DNA of 64,000 nt from Planobispora rosea (lineage in GTDB: Bacteria; Actinomycetota; Actinomycetes; Streptosporangiales; Streptosporangiaceae), in assembly GCF_014648175.1 (NCBI RefSeq), contig NZ_BMQP01000005.1:62001-126000 (forward strand), in the 5' to 3' direction. Below are positions 9,920-20,356 of the stretch, one piece after another; the stretch's first letter is position 1; every line of letters starts with the position of its first letter. The notes beneath the pieces were generated by a model, which was given only the letters and a program-made list of their open reading frames with translations, was not told the origin of the DNA and searched no databases. Made by a program: the position numbers and the translations under genes.

Positions 9920-9951
9920 ACGGCGCGCGCCGGTGAACCGGCGCGCGCCGT
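9920..9951 (-). terminator. Strong hairpin between the two peptide transporter operons
   Basis: A perfect 15-base inverted repeat, ACGGCGCGCGCCGGT at 9920-9934 and its complement at 9937-9951, with a minimal loop. It lies 57 bases beyond the stop of the last gene of operon 2 and upstream of operon 1. It most likely ends operon 2 transcription, making the two operons separate units. Confidence 0.75.
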
Positions 9952-10007
9952 CGGGAAGGCGCGGGGCCCGGCGGACGCGCGGGGCGCCCCGCCGGGGCGT
10001 CGGCCGA

Positions 10008-11072
10008 TCAGGCGACCGGCTTCTTCGGGTGCAGGGCGTCCTCCACGTTCTGCGCGATCTTCGCCGCGGCCGGGGCCGTCACCTTGTCCGCGTTCTCCGG
10101 GAAGTGGCAGGCGACCTGGTGGCCGGGGGCCAGCTCCGCCAGCGGCGGCTCCTCCGTCTTGCAGATCGCCTGGGCCTTCCAGCACCGGGTGTGGAAGCGG
10201 CAGGCGGGCGGCGGGTTGAGCGGGCTGGGCACGTCGCCCTGGAGGCGGATGCGCTCGCGGTCCTTGCGCCGGGCCGGGTCCGGGATCGGCACGGCCGACA
10301 TCAGCGCGTTGGTGTACGGGTGCATGGGCGACTCGTACAGGCCCTTCCGGTCCGCCAGCTCGACGATCTTGCCGAGGTACATGACCGCGACCCGGTCGCT
10401 GATGTGCCGGATGACCGACAGGTCGTGCGCGACGATGACGTAGGTCAGGCCGAGCTCGTTCTGCAGGTCCTCCAGGAGGTTGACCACCTGGGCCTGGATC
10501 GACACGTCGAGCGCGGAGACGGGCTCGTCCGCGATGATCATCTTCGGCTTGAGCGCGAGCGTGCGGGCGATGCCGATGCGCTGGCGCTGACCGCCGGAGA
10601 ACTCGTGCGGGTAGCGGTTGTAGTGCTCGGGGTTGAGGCCGACCAGCTCCAGGAGCTCCTGGACCGCCTTCTTGGTCCCCTGCTCGGTCTGGACGCCCTG
10701 GATGCGGAAGGGCGCGCCGACGATGGCGCCGACCGTGTGGCGCGGGTTCAGCGACGAGTAGGGGTCCTGGAAGATCATCTGGATGTCGCGGCGCAGCGGC
10801 CTGATCTTCGACTGCGACATGTGGGTGATGTCGTGGCCCTCGAAGAAGATCTTCCCACCGGTCGGCTCCATCAGGCGGGTGACCAGGCGGCCCGTGGTGC
10901 TCTTGCCGCAGCCGGACTCGCCCACCAGGCCGAGCGTCTCGCCCTTGCGCACGTCGAAGCTGACCCCGTCGACCGCCCTGACCGCGCCGACCTGACGCTT
11001 GAGCAGGCCCTTGGTCACCGGGAAGTGCTTTTGCAGGTTCTGGACGGACAGCAGCGCCTCGGGGGCGCTCAC
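10008..11072 (-). CDS. Oligopeptide/dipeptide ABC transporter ATPase, OppF/DppF type (operon 2)
   Basis: 354 residues from the GTG at 11072, which follows a G-rich ribosome site; the open frame runs far upstream but only as overlap with the preceding gene. Walker A (GESGCGKST), signature ([15 protein letters not shown]), Walker B ([13 protein letters not shown]) and the cysteine-rich OppF tail ([14 protein letters not shown]) are present. It is a close family relative of the 3969-5102 gene but clearly not a recent copy. Last gene of operon 2. Confidence 0.92.
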   Translation of the reverse strand: MSAPEALLSVQNLQKHFPVTKGLLKRQVGAVRAVDGVSFDVRKGETLGLVGESGCGKSTTGRLVTRLMEPTGGKIFFEGHDITHMSQSKIRPLRRDIQMIFQDPYSSLNPRHTVGAIVGAPFRIQGVQTEQGTKKAVQELLELVGLNPEHYNRYPHEFSGGQRQRIGIARTLALKPKMIIADEPVSALDVSIQAQVVNLLEDLQNELGLTYVIVAHDLSVIRHISDRVAVMYLGKIVELADRKGLYESPMHPYTNALMSAVPIPDPARRKDRERIRLQGDVPSPLNPPPACRFHTRCWKAQAICKTEEPPLAELAPGHQVACHFPENADKVTAPAAAKIAQNVEDALHPKKPVA

Positions 11073-11101
11073 GCCCGCTCCCCCCTCGTCAGCCCTGTGA
11101 C

Positions 11102-12153
<1,052 letters not shown>

Positions 12154-12157
<4 letters not shown>

Positions 12158-13167
12158 GAGAGCCTCACCCTCGGGTCGACCACCGCGTACAGGATGTCCA
12201 CGATGAGGTTGGCCAGGACGATGAAGAACGCCGCGAACAGGGTGACGCCCAGCACGACGGGCAGGTCGTTGCCCCGGATCGCGTCGATGACCAGCTTGCC
12301 GATGCCGGGGATGGAGAAGGTGCTCTCGGTGAGCACCGCGCCGCCCAGCAGCAGGCCGAGGTCGAGGCCGAAGATGGTGAGGATGGGGGTGAGCGTGGCG
12401 CGCAGGGCGTGCTTGGTGACGACCGTGCGCTCCTTGAGGCCCTTGGCGCGGGCCGTGCGGATGTAGTCCTCGCCCATGGTCTCCAGCATGCCCGCCCGGG
12501 TGAGCCGGGCGTACAGGGCGGCGTAGAGGAAGGCCAGGGTGATCCAGGGCAGCACCAGCGCCTGGAACCACATCACCGGGTTCGTGGTGATGGGTGTGTA
12601 GCTGCCGCCGCCCGGGAAGATGCCCAGCGTGTAGGCGAACAGGGCGAGCGAGACCAGGCCGGTGAAGTAGATCGGCAGCGAGACTCCGGCGAGCGCCACC
12701 GTCATCGCCGCCCGGTCGAGCGCGCTGCCGCGTTTCAGCGCGGAGATGACGCCGATGGAGACGCCGGCCACGACCCAGATGACCGCCGCGCCTATGGCCA
12801 GCGAGATGGTCGCGGGGAGCCGGTCGAGCAGGGTGGGCCAGACCGGCTGGTTGTTGTTGAAGGAGAAGCCGAAGCAGGGCGCCGGGCACTCGGCCTTCCG
12901 CGGCCCGAGCGAGTAGTCCTGGCCCGCCACGATGCCCTTGGCGAACCGCCCGTACTGCACGATGAGCGGGTCGTCCAGGTGGAGCCGCTTGACGGCGCCC
13001 TGGATCGCCTCCGGCGTGGCGTCCCGCCCGACGTAACGCGACGCCATGCCCTCGGGGGTCTGTCCCAGGGCGCGCGGGATGAGGAAGAAGATCGCGAAGG
13101 TCGCCACACTGACGATGACGAGCATCAGCACGGCGGCGATCACGCGGCGGACGATGAAAGCGACCAC
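12154..13167 (-). CDS. Peptide ABC transporter permease, DppB type (operon 2)
   Basis: 337 residues with the DppB N-terminal helix, an extended extracytoplasmic loop (about residues 35-110) and five further membrane helices. The EAA loop ([19 protein letters not shown]) and the terminal DPRVR are present. The extracytoplasmic loop carries a Cys pair (CPAPC) and an Asn run not seen in the operon 1 permease. It follows the binding-protein gene across an 80-base gap that contains a strong hairpin. Confidence 0.92.
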
Positions 13168-13180
13168 GATCGTTCGGCCG

Positions 13181-13211
13181 GGGCGCCCGGGAGGATCGCT
13201 CCCGGGCGCCC
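13181..13211 (-). terminator. Intercistronic hairpin after the operon 2 binding-protein gene
   Basis: GGGCGCCCGGGAG at 13181-13193 pairs perfectly with 13199-13211 around a five-base loop. It lies between the binding-protein stop and the DppB-type permease. Within an operon such a structure often acts as a partial terminator or 3' stabiliser, giving more binding protein than permease; that role is inferred. Confidence 0.6.
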
Positions 13212-13247
13212 TAGGCCTTCACCTGCCTTTGGCTAGCTAGAGAAGGA

Positions 13248-15026
13248 CTACTGCTGGACGCCGAGCCACGTGTAGTCGTACATGCCGTAGGCCGGGTGCA
13301 CGTACACGTTGGTCAGGCTGGACGGACGGAAGATGAGAGTCTTCTCGTAGACGAACGGCAGGAACGCCGCCGACTCCATGACCTTCTTGTCGACCTCGGC
13401 CCAGATCTTGTTGCGCTCCGCGGGGTCGGTGGTCTGGATGCCCTTGTCGAGCAGGTCGTTCACCGCCGGGTCGTTGAGCTCCATCATGTTGTAGTTGCCG
13501 GAGGGCTTGATGAAGCGACCGTCGACGATCTGCGACAGGAAGCCGAAGCCCGAGGGCCAGTCGGCGCCCCAGCCGGCGATCATGATGCCCAGCTTGTTCT
13601 GGTGCACGAAGTCCGGCTTGCCGGCGTACTGCGCGCTCCAGTCACCCGAGGGGTACTTCTTGATCGTGGCCTTGATGCCGACCCGGTCCAGCGAGGCCTG
13701 CAGGGCCTCGGCGACCTGGACCTCCTTGACCCGGTCACCGCGGACCGCGATGTTGGTCTCGAAGCCGTTCGGCTGGCCGCAGGCCGCCAGGTGCTCCTTG
13801 GCCTTGGCCAGGTCGCCCTTGTTGTCGGCGCCGTTCGGGAACAGGTCGTACTGCTGGTAGCCGACCGTGGTCGGGGTCATCAGGGTGCTGCCGATGTCAC
13901 CGCCGAGCGGGCCGCCCCACGGCGCCTGGGTGGCGACCTGGTCGGTGGCGTACTGCACGGCCTTGCGGCAGTCGATGTTGTCGAACGGGGCGACCTTGGT
14001 CGACATCATCGCGTAGCGGTTGAAGGGGGTGTACGGGTTGTCCGTCGAGTCCTTCAGCTTGGGGTCCGCGACGATCTTCGCGCGGGCGGCCGGCTGCACG
14101 CCGGTGCCGCCGAGGTCGACGTGGACCTGGCCGGCCAGCAGACGCTGGTCGATGTCCTCGCCGCTCTGCTTCATCTGGACCTCGATGCGGTCCGGCAGCT
14201 GCTTGCGCGTGGTGTCGGTGGCCGGGTCCCAGTTCTCGTTCTTCACGAGGTTGAACTGCTTGCCGACCTCGTAGCTCTCGATCTTGTAGGGACCGGTCGA
14301 GGCGACGGTCTTCTCGTACTCCAGGCCGGTGTCCTTGGCCTGCGGCACCGGGGCCGACTGCGGGTTGGCGACCAGGAAGTCGAACTCGGAGAACGGCTTC
14401 TTCAGCTTGAAGACGACGGTGTAGTCGTCCGGGGTCTCGACGCCCTTGAAGTTGTCGAGGTTCTTGTCCTTGTAGGGACCCTTGTAGTCACCGGCGTCGA
14501 GGTACTCGGCGAAGTACTTCGGACCGTCGGTGAGCTCCTCGGTGAAGTTGCTCCGGGCGATGGCGTACTTGACGTCCGCCGCCTTGACCTCGGTGCCGTC
14601 GTCGTACTTGATGCCCTTCTTGATCTTGTACGTCCAGGTGAGGCCGTCCTCGCTGGCCTCGCCGAGACCCTCCGCCAGGTCCGGGACCAGCTTCAGGCCC
14701 GCCTCGCCCGGGGCGGCGGCGTAGGTCAGCAGCGGCCGGGCGTACAGACGCGTGAAGTTCCAGTTGAACGCGTAGTAGGTGTTGCCCGGGTCCATCGAGT
14801 CGGGCTCGTCGGAGTAGGCGAACTTGAGCGTTCCGCCCTTGGCGTCGGAGGGGTTGACGACCTTGGTGTATCCGTCGTTGTGCTTGGCGGCGGAGGTCCC
14901 GGTACCAGCAGTGTTGCCCGCCCCGGTGTTGTTGCCGCCGCCACCGGCGGTGCCGCCGCAGGCGGCGAGACCCATGGTGAGCGCAGTGCCCAGCGCGGCG
15001 AGCGCGAGGGCTTTGGTCTTCCTCAT
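13248..15026 (-). CDS. Peptide ABC transporter substrate-binding lipoprotein (SBP_bac_5, operon 2)
   Basis: 592 residues. A lipoprotein signal (MRKTKALALAALG, lipobox GLAAC) precedes a Gly/Asn/Thr-rich tether of about 25 residues, then a family 5 binding fold (YTWxY-type strand followed by KGIKYDDGTEV). It is lysine-rich compared with neighbouring proteins, which is common for secreted binding proteins. It sits second in the operon, after the DppC-type permease, a different order from operon 1. Confidence 0.92.
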   Translation of the reverse strand: MRKTKALALAALGTALTMGLAACGGTAGGGGNNTGAGNTAGTGTSAAKHNDGYTKVVNPSDAKGGTLKFAYSDEPDSMDPGNTYYAFNWNFTRLYARPLLTYAAAPGEAGLKLVPDLAEGLGEASEDGLTWTYKIKKGIKYDDGTEVKAADVKYAIARSNFTEELTDGPKYFAEYLDAGDYKGPYKDKNLDNFKGVETPDDYTVVFKLKKPFSEFDFLVANPQSAPVPQAKDTGLEYEKTVASTGPYKIESYEVGKQFNLVKNENWDPATDTTRKQLPDRIEVQMKQSGEDIDQRLLAGQVHVDLGGTGVQPAARAKIVADPKLKDSTDNPYTPFNRYAMMSTKVAPFDNIDCRKAVQYATDQVATQAPWGGPLGGDIGSTLMTPTTVGYQQYDLFPNGADNKGDLAKAKEHLAACGQPNGFETNIAVRGDRVKEVQVAEALQASLDRVGIKATIKKYPSGDWSAQYAGKPDFVHQNKLGIMIAGWGADWPSGFGFLSQIVDGRFIKPSGNYNMMELNDPAVNDLLDKGIQTTDPAERNKIWAEVDKKVMESAAFLPFVYEKTLIFRPSSLTNVYVHPAYGMYDYTWLGVQQ

Positions 15027-15085
15027 CGTGGTTGTACACCCCTTGTCATGAGTGACGGTGATATCGAGGGACGGAAGCGTTGCCG

Positions 15086-16096
15086 CTAACGGGCCCGGGG
15101 GTCGAGGGCGTCCCGGAGCCCGTCGCCCAGCAGGTTGAAGGCCATCACGGTGATGAAGATCGCAAGGCCCGGGACGAGCATGAAGTGCGGTGCGATCTGG
15201 TAGTAGTCCACCGCGCGGGTGAGCATGCCTCCCCAGGACGCCTGCGGCTCCGCCACACCCACGCCGAGGAACGACAGCGCGGCCTCGAAGAGGATGTTCG
15301 TGGGGATGAGCAGCGTGGAGTAGACCAGGATCGGCGCCGCGAGGTTGGGGAAGACCTCGCGGAAGATGATGTAGCGGTTGCCCGCGCCCAGCGACTTGGC
15401 GGCGTCGACGAACTCGCGCTCGCGCAGCGACAGGGTCTGGCCGCGCACGATACGCGCGATGTACGGCCAGTTGAAGAACCCGATGATGAACACGATCACC
15501 GCGACCCGCAGCGCGTTGCCCTTGAGGCCGAGTGCCTCGTCGGGGACCGCGCCGACGATGGCGATCGCGAACAGCAGCAGCGGGAAGGCGAGGAAGACGT
15601 CCATCAGGCGGCTGATGAGCGTGTCGACCCAGCCGCCGAAGTAACCCGCGACCACTCCCATCAGGGAGCCGATCACCACCGAGAGCAGCGTGGCGAGGAA
15701 GGCCACCAGCAGCGAGATCTGCGCGCCGGACAGGATGCGGGCGAACAGGTCACGACCGTTGACCGGTTCGAGACCGAGGGGGTGCTCCAGGCTGATACCG
15801 CCCCACGCGCCGATCGGCGCGCTGGTCATGGGATCGACGAGGTCGTTGTTGGGCACGTTCGGCGAGTCGCCGAAGAGCGCGATCAGCCCGCCGAACGGAC
15901 GCTCGGCGAAGATGGCGATCAGCGTCAGGAACAGCACGACATAGAAGCCGATAAAGGCGGCCTTGTCGCGTTTCAGCCTCATCCATGCGATCTGACCGAG
16001 CGAACGGCCTTCGATGGCCTTTCCGCCCGCCCCTTCAAGCACGGCCTCCGGCTGGGCCTCCATGGCCTGCCCGGAGACATCGAGCGGTGCGGTCAT
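15086..16096 (-). CDS. Peptide ABC transporter permease, DppC type (operon 2)
   Basis: 336 residues. An N-terminal cytoplasmic segment of about 40 residues precedes the first membrane helix (FIGFYVVLFLTLIAIFA), then a large loop and five further helices. The EAA loop (AKSLGAGNRYIIFREVFPNL) and the terminal DGLRDALDPRAR motif fit DppC/OppC. The ATG follows AGGGGG at about seven bases. It is the first gene of operon 2. Confidence 0.92.
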   Translation of the reverse strand: MTAPLDVSGQAMEAQPEAVLEGAGGKAIEGRSLGQIAWMRLKRDKAAFIGFYVVLFLTLIAIFAERPFGGLIALFGDSPNVPNNDLVDPMTSAPIGAWGGISLEHPLGLEPVNGRDLFARILSGAQISLLVAFLATLLSVVIGSLMGVVAGYFGGWVDTLISRLMDVFLAFPLLLFAIAIVGAVPDEALGLKGNALRVAVIVFIIGFFNWPYIARIVRGQTLSLREREFVDAAKSLGAGNRYIIFREVFPNLAAPILVYSTLLIPTNILFEAALSFLGVGVAEPQASWGGMLTRAVDYYQIAPHFMLVPGLAIFITVMAFNLLGDGLRDALDPRAR

Positions 16097-16430
16097 ACAG
16101 AAGCCCCCTGGATCCCAGACGACGTTGTCCGATGGACGCGTCCCCGGGTGGGGTGGCGCGCCCTGAGTCTACGGCCCTGTTTTCTCAGTTCCGTTCCGCA
16201 GAATCTATGGGCTGAACTGCACTTACCAGACCTTTGAGACCTTATGTGGCTTAACTGTGATTCACGTGAAATTCATTCGTTTTGATCTTGATCAGAATGT
16301 ACCCACCAGGTTCCGCTTCTGTCTTGATTTTGTGACACAACCGTCACAGCCCCGGAGATCGGTCCGGTCCCGGCGTGTTGAGGAGCTCGCAGGGCGGCCC
16401 GATCCCGCGGCGCGCCGACGACCCCGCAGG
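16097..16430. promoter_or_regulatory. 334-bp gene-free region with three palindromes upstream of peptide operon 2
   Basis: I see no gene here. The part nearest operon 2 is AT-rich for this genome and holds TTCACGTGAA (16261-16270, a perfect palindrome), TGATC-TT-GATCA (16283-16294) and TGTGAC-N6-GTCACA (16331-16348). These are plausible operators for the operon that starts at 16096. The last resembles a CRP/FNR half-site pair but with two extra bases in the spacer. Confidence 0.5.
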
Positions 16431-16973
16431 TCACCCGATCCCGCGGCGCTTGAGGATCGCCTCGATGTCGGAGAAGTCGTCGTCGTCCGCGGGCTTCCTG
16501 GCCCCCGGCTTGAGCGCCCCCGGCTTGGGCGCGGCCCCGGGCGTGCGCTGCGGCAGCGGCTGGGTGACCGTGGTGCCCGCGCCCTGTCCGGCGGCTCCCC
16601 GTGCCGCGGGAGCCGTGGGGGCCGCCGGGGCCGTCGGTGCCGCCGAGGTCACGGCCCGGGCCGACGCCAGACGGCGGGCCCGCAGCACCCCCGAGACCAG
16701 GAACAGCACCACCGACAGGCCGGCCACCGCCACACCCGCCCACACCTTCGGATTGAACACCAGACCGGCGACGAAACCGGTGACCGCCGTGCCGATGTCC
16801 CACAGTGTCGGCAGCGCGTCCGTCAGATAGGCCGCCGTCGGCAGCAGCGACCACGCCGCCATCCGCAGCCCGGCCGCGGCCCCCCGGCGTCGTAGCATCA
16901 GGAAGCTCAGGACCAGTCCCACCCCGGTCAAACCGGCGCAGAGCGCCAGCCACGGGATGTCGGCGAACGTCAT
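16431..16973 (-). CDS. Small membrane protein with charged C-terminal tail, function unknown
   Basis: 180 residues from the ATG at 16973, which has GAGGGG upstream. Three or four hydrophobic segments (about residues 5-110) are followed by an Ala/Pro/Thr-rich linker and a cytoplasmic tail ending in an acidic-basic motif (DDDDFSDIEAILKRRGIG). The DIEAILKRRGI ending recurs in actinobacterial membrane proteins of unknown role (established only as a recurring pattern, not a function). It lies 88 bases downstream of the response regulator and may be its cotranscribed neighbour. Confidence 0.65.
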   Translation of the reverse strand: MTFADIPWLALCAGLTGVGLVLSFLMLRRRGAAAGLRMAAWSLLPTAAYLTDALPTLWDIGTAVTGFVAGLVFNPKVWAGVAVAGLSVVLFLVSGVLRARRLASARAVTSAAPTAPAAPTAPAARGAAGQGAGTTVTQPLPQRTPGAAPKPGALKPGARKPADDDDFSDIEAILKRRGIG

Positions 16974-17061
16974 GCTGGAAACCCCCTCGTATCGATTGCC
17001 TGTTCTCCATCCTGGCACGCCGATTCGCGGATGTTCCTCCTCCTTTGGGAGGGGCGACCCC

Positions 17062-17829
17062 CTAAGGGCTCCGGGAGGGAGTGGAGTTGCCCCGGTTCGG
17101 TAGACCCCTCGATGTAGGCGAACACCGCCCGCTCGGCTTCCGACCCGGTACGGAAGCGCCCGGCCCTGATGCCGCCGACCGTCTTCCCGAGTCCATCATG
17201 CGGCTCTCCCAAGCCCAGGCCACGATGCCGACCCGGTTGCGGACGCCCAGCTTGGTCATGACGCCCGACACATACCCCTTGACCGTGCTCAGTGAAAGGA
17301 ACAGTTCATCGGAGATCTCCTGGTTGGTCCGTCCCCGGGCGACCGCCTGGACGATCTCTACCTCCCGCGCGGTCAGGGGCTGCGCGGGTCGTCCGGCCTC
17401 GGCCCGGCCACCGCGGTCGACGAGGCCGCGCAGCAACCGCAGCGTGATCGCCGGTGATATGAGCGCGTCTCCTGCGTACGCGGCCCGTACGGCCTCGACC
17501 AGCAGGTGCGGGCCCGCGTCCTTCAGCACGAATCCGGCCGCGCCGCAGCGCAGCGCGCCATGGACGTACTCGTCCAGGTCGAACGTGGTGACCATGACCA
17601 CCCGGGGCGGGGCCGCGGCCAGCGCGCGGGCGACCTCGATCCCGTCGAGGCGGGGCATCTGGACATCCACCAGGCACACGTCCGGGTTCGTCCTGCGGGC
17701 CTGCTCGATCGCCTCGACACCGTCGCCCGCCTCGGCGACCACGGTGATGTCGGGCTGATCCTCGAGGATGATCCGCAGGCTGGTCCGGATCATCGCCTGG
17801 TCGTCGGCGAGCAGCACCCGGATGGTCAT
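17062..17829 (-). CDS. NarL/FixJ-family response regulator
   Basis: 255 residues. Receiver domain with Asp55 (LVDVQMPR) and Lys103; LuxR-type helix-turn-helix at about residues 150-205 (LTAREVEIVQAVARG, then STVKGYVSGVMTKLG). The C-terminus runs about 40 residues beyond the usual end, in Ser/Arg/Pro-rich sequence without a domain. It lies 28 bases after the histidine kinase gene and should be its partner. Confidence 0.92.
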   Translation of the reverse strand: MTIRVLLADDQAMIRTSLRIILEDQPDITVVAEAGDGVEAIEQARRTNPDVCLVDVQMPRLDGIEVARALAAAPPRVVMVTTFDLDEYVHGALRCGAAGFVLKDAGPHLLVEAVRAAYAGDALISPAITLRLLRGLVDRGGRAEAGRPAQPLTAREVEIVQAVARGRTNQEISDELFLSLSTVKGYVSGVMTKLGVRNRVGIVAWAWESRMMDSGRRSAASGPGASVPGRKPSGRCSPTSRGLPNRGNSTPSRSP

Positions 17830-17857
17830 CGTCCCTCCCCGGCGGGCACAGGCGGCG

Positions 17858-18964
17858 TCATCGGTGCTCCCCGGTGGGGATGACGGCGCGGACGGACCAG
17901 CCGTAGCCGGGGCGGGGACCGGCGGTCAGGGTGCCGCCGAGGGTGTCGAGGCGTTCGCGCATCCCGGTCAGGCCGTACCCGGCGCGTCGGTGGTGGCGGA
18001 CGGGTGTCCGCGGGGCGTCGTCCTCGACCTCGACCGTGACCGCCCTCTCGTCCTGGGTGATACCGACGGTGACCGCGCGGGCCTGCGGGGCGTGCCGGGA
18101 GACGTTGGTCAGCGCCTCCCGCACGACCCGGTACACGGTGCCGCTCACGTGAGGTGGCCAACCGGACGGCTCGGCGTCCAGCCGCAGGTGCGCTCGGCGG
18201 CCGTGGCTCTCGAAACCCTCGATGAGCTCGCCGAGCCGTTCGCAGCCTTCGGCGGCGGGGGCGGCGTCGCGCAGGAGGCCGACCACGCGGCGGGTGGCGG
18301 CCAGGGCCCGCGCGCCGGCGGTCTCGATGTCGGCGAGGGACCCGGCTGTCCGCTCCGGATGCCTGGCGGTGACGAGCTGGGCGGCCTGAGCCTGCAGCAC
18401 GATGCTGGTGATGTGGTGGGCGACGACGTCGTGCAGTTCCCTGGCCAGTTCGAGTCGTTCGGCATGCCGTACCCGCTCGGCGGCGGCACGGCGGCGGGCG
18501 GCCAGCAGCCGGGAGCCGAACCCGAGGGACAGGCCGGCGAGCCAGGCCAGACCGCCCAGCACCGGCACGGCCGAGCCGGGGGCGGTGAGGAGGCCGCCCG
18601 CCACCACGGCGGGCCCCGAGGCGGCCACGGCGCAGGCCGTACGGGCGGGCAGCGTCCTGACCGCGGAGGCGGTGAGCACCGCCAGGCCCAGGGACGCGGC
18701 GGGGCTGGGTTCGGCGGGCAGGTGGAGGAAGCGGGCGGCGGGGATGGCGAGCGCGGTCACGGCCAGGCCCGCGACGGCGGTCCCCAGCGGAGCGCGGCGA
18801 CGCGCCAGGGCGAGCAGGCAGATCGAGGCCGCGACCACCGCGCCGAACGGCCAGTGACCGGCGCCCCAGCTGACGGCCACCTGGTACGCCTGGAAGGCCA
18901 CGGCCGCCGCGAGCATGGCGCCGAGCCCGGCCTCGGCTGCCTCGACCCGATCGGGAACACGCAC
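17858..18964 (-). CDS. Sensor histidine kinase (HisKA_3) with altered G1 box
   Basis: 368 residues from a GTG. About five hydrophobic helices (residues 10-160) form the membrane sensor. The dimerisation helix carries the phospho-acceptor in RELHDVVAHH (His near 187). The N box (EALTNVSRHAP) and G2 (GYGLTGMRERL) are normal, but the G1 box that usually reads DxGxG is DDAPRT here, losing both glycines. ATP binding may be weakened or use a different geometry. Divergent from the DUF418 gene. Confidence 0.9.
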   Translation of the reverse strand: MRVPDRVEAAEAGLGAMLAAAVAFQAYQVAVSWGAGHWPFGAVVAASICLLALARRRAPLGTAVAGLAVTALAIPAARFLHLPAEPSPAASLGLAVLTASAVRTLPARTACAVAASGPAVVAGGLLTAPGSAVPVLGGLAWLAGLSLGFGSRLLAARRRAAAERVRHAERLELARELHDVVAHHITSIVLQAQAAQLVTARHPERTAGSLADIETAGARALAATRRVVGLLRDAAPAAEGCERLGELIEGFESHGRRAHLRLDAEPSGWPPHVSGTVYRVVREALTNVSRHAPQARAVTVGITQDERAVTVEVEDDAPRTPVRHHRRAGYGLTGMRERLDTLGGTLTAGPRPGYGWSVRAVIPTGEHR

Positions 18965-19074
18965 GGCGTTCAGCCTAGGAGAGGGATCCCGTCGGCCTGC
19001 ACCGGCCGAAAGTACGGTCCCTGCCCTGCTTTCAGTTGATATGGAAGCGGGCCGGGGTTCGCAGGATCAGACCC

Positions 19075-20169
19075 ATGTCACATGAAACGCTTCCCCCGGT
19101 GCCGGAAGCCGCCGGACCGGGACGACCCGAGACGACCTCTTCCGGCCGCCCGCGTCTGGCCGCCCTCGACGTGCTGTGCGGGTTCGCCCTGTGCGGGATC
19201 CTGATCGCGAACGTCAAGCCGATCGCCCACCTGGGCGGCACCGCACCGGTCACGCAGTCGGTGGTGGCCGGTCATGACGACGCCTGGCTGGGGCTCCTCG
19301 TCGACCAGCGCTTCTTCCCGATCTTCTCCCTGCTGTTCGGCGTCGGTTTCTCACTGCTGCTGGACTCCGCGGGACGCCGGGTCCCCGGACCGCGGGTGCT
19401 GCTGCTGCGCCGGCTCCTGGTCCTGCTCGCCGTGGGCCTGGGGCACATGTTCCTGCTGTGGCGGGGTGACATCCTGACCATCTACGCCATCGTCGGCCTG
19501 CTGGTGCTACTGCCTTCGACCTGGCTGCCGCGCCGGGCCGTCGCGGGACTCGCCGCGGTCCTCATCGCGGCGCCGCTGATCCTCGGCGGCAACGGAGTGC
19601 CGCTGGTGCCCGGACTGTTCCTGCTGGGCTCGGCGCTGACCCGGTACGGCGTGGTCGACCGGCTGGAGCACTCCGTCCGCGTCCCCGCCGTACTGGGCCT
19701 GATCCTCACGGCGGGGGCGGTGCCCGCCCTCTGGCTGCAGACCGGGACGCGGATCGGAGAGGGGGCCTTCAATCTCTGGTTCGCTCTGGCGGGGCTGCTG
19801 ATCGCGGGCAGCTACGTGTGCGCCCTGCTGCTCCTGCTCAAGACGCCGCTCCGGCCGGTGCTGCAGACGGTCTTCGCACCGCTGGGCCGGATGGCGCTGA
19901 CCAACTACCTGTCCGCCACAGTCCTGGTCCTGATGGTTACCCGCCTCGTCGGCGGCTCACCGGACGGCTGGTCCTCAGCGACGGTGCTCCTGGTCGCCGG
20001 GGCCGTCCTCATCCCCCAGTGGTTGGTGTCCACGCTCTGGCTGCGTCGCTACCGCCAGGGCCCGCTGGAATGGCTCTGGCGCTGGGCCACCTGGGCCCAC
20101 CGCCCACCCTTGCGCCGTACTCCCGACGCGGAAGCAGGGGGCCCCGCCCCCGATGTGCGGACACCTTGA
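19075..20169 (+). CDS. DUF418-family membrane protein (YeiB-like)
   Basis: 364 residues from the ATG at 19075 (GCAGGA upstream). The N-terminal part has the acyltransferase-3-like start of this family ([18 protein letters not shown]) and the [10 protein letters not shown] helix; about ten membrane helices follow. The C-terminal DUF418 region includes the [13 protein letters not shown] motif and ends with the usual [12 protein letters not shown]. Family members are thought to be integral membrane proteins related to acyltransferases; no substrate is known. Confidence 0.88.
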   Translation: MSHETLPPVPEAAGPGRPETTSSGRPRLAALDVLCGFALCGILIANVKPIAHLGGTAPVTQSVVAGHDDAWLGLLVDQRFFPIFSLLFGVGFSLLLDSAGRRVPGPRVLLLRRLLVLLAVGLGHMFLLWRGDILTIYAIVGLLVLLPSTWLPRRAVAGLAAVLIAAPLILGGNGVPLVPGLFLLGSALTRYGVVDRLEHSVRVPAVLGLILTAGAVPALWLQTGTRIGEGAFNLWFALAGLLIAGSYVCALLLLLKTPLRPVLQTVFAPLGRMALTNYLSATVLVLMVTRLVGGSPDGWSSATVLLVAGAVLIPQWLVSTLWLRRYRQGPLEWLWRWATWAHRPPLRRTPDAEAGGPAPDVRTP

Positions 20170-20356
20170 GTACCGGATGATGGAGATCCGGAGACAAAAA
20201 GTCCCACGCTGCGACGACCGCCAAGGCTCACCGGAGCGACCCGACCCCCACCCGGCCGGCCACCGTTCTCGCACTTCGCACGTCAGGACCCGCGCTGGGC
20301 CTCACCCTGATCCGAACCTCGAACAGCTCCTAAGGGCCTCCCCGGGAGCGCGGCCC

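Noticed and set aside
16331..16348. A canonical CRP site (TGTGA-N6-TCACA)
   Set aside because: The spacer is eight rather than six bases; I list it only as a generic inverted repeat.
20290..20345. tRNA-like sequence (a GTTCGAGGTTC string on the minus strand)
   Set aside because: No cloverleaf arms or acceptor pairing could be drawn.
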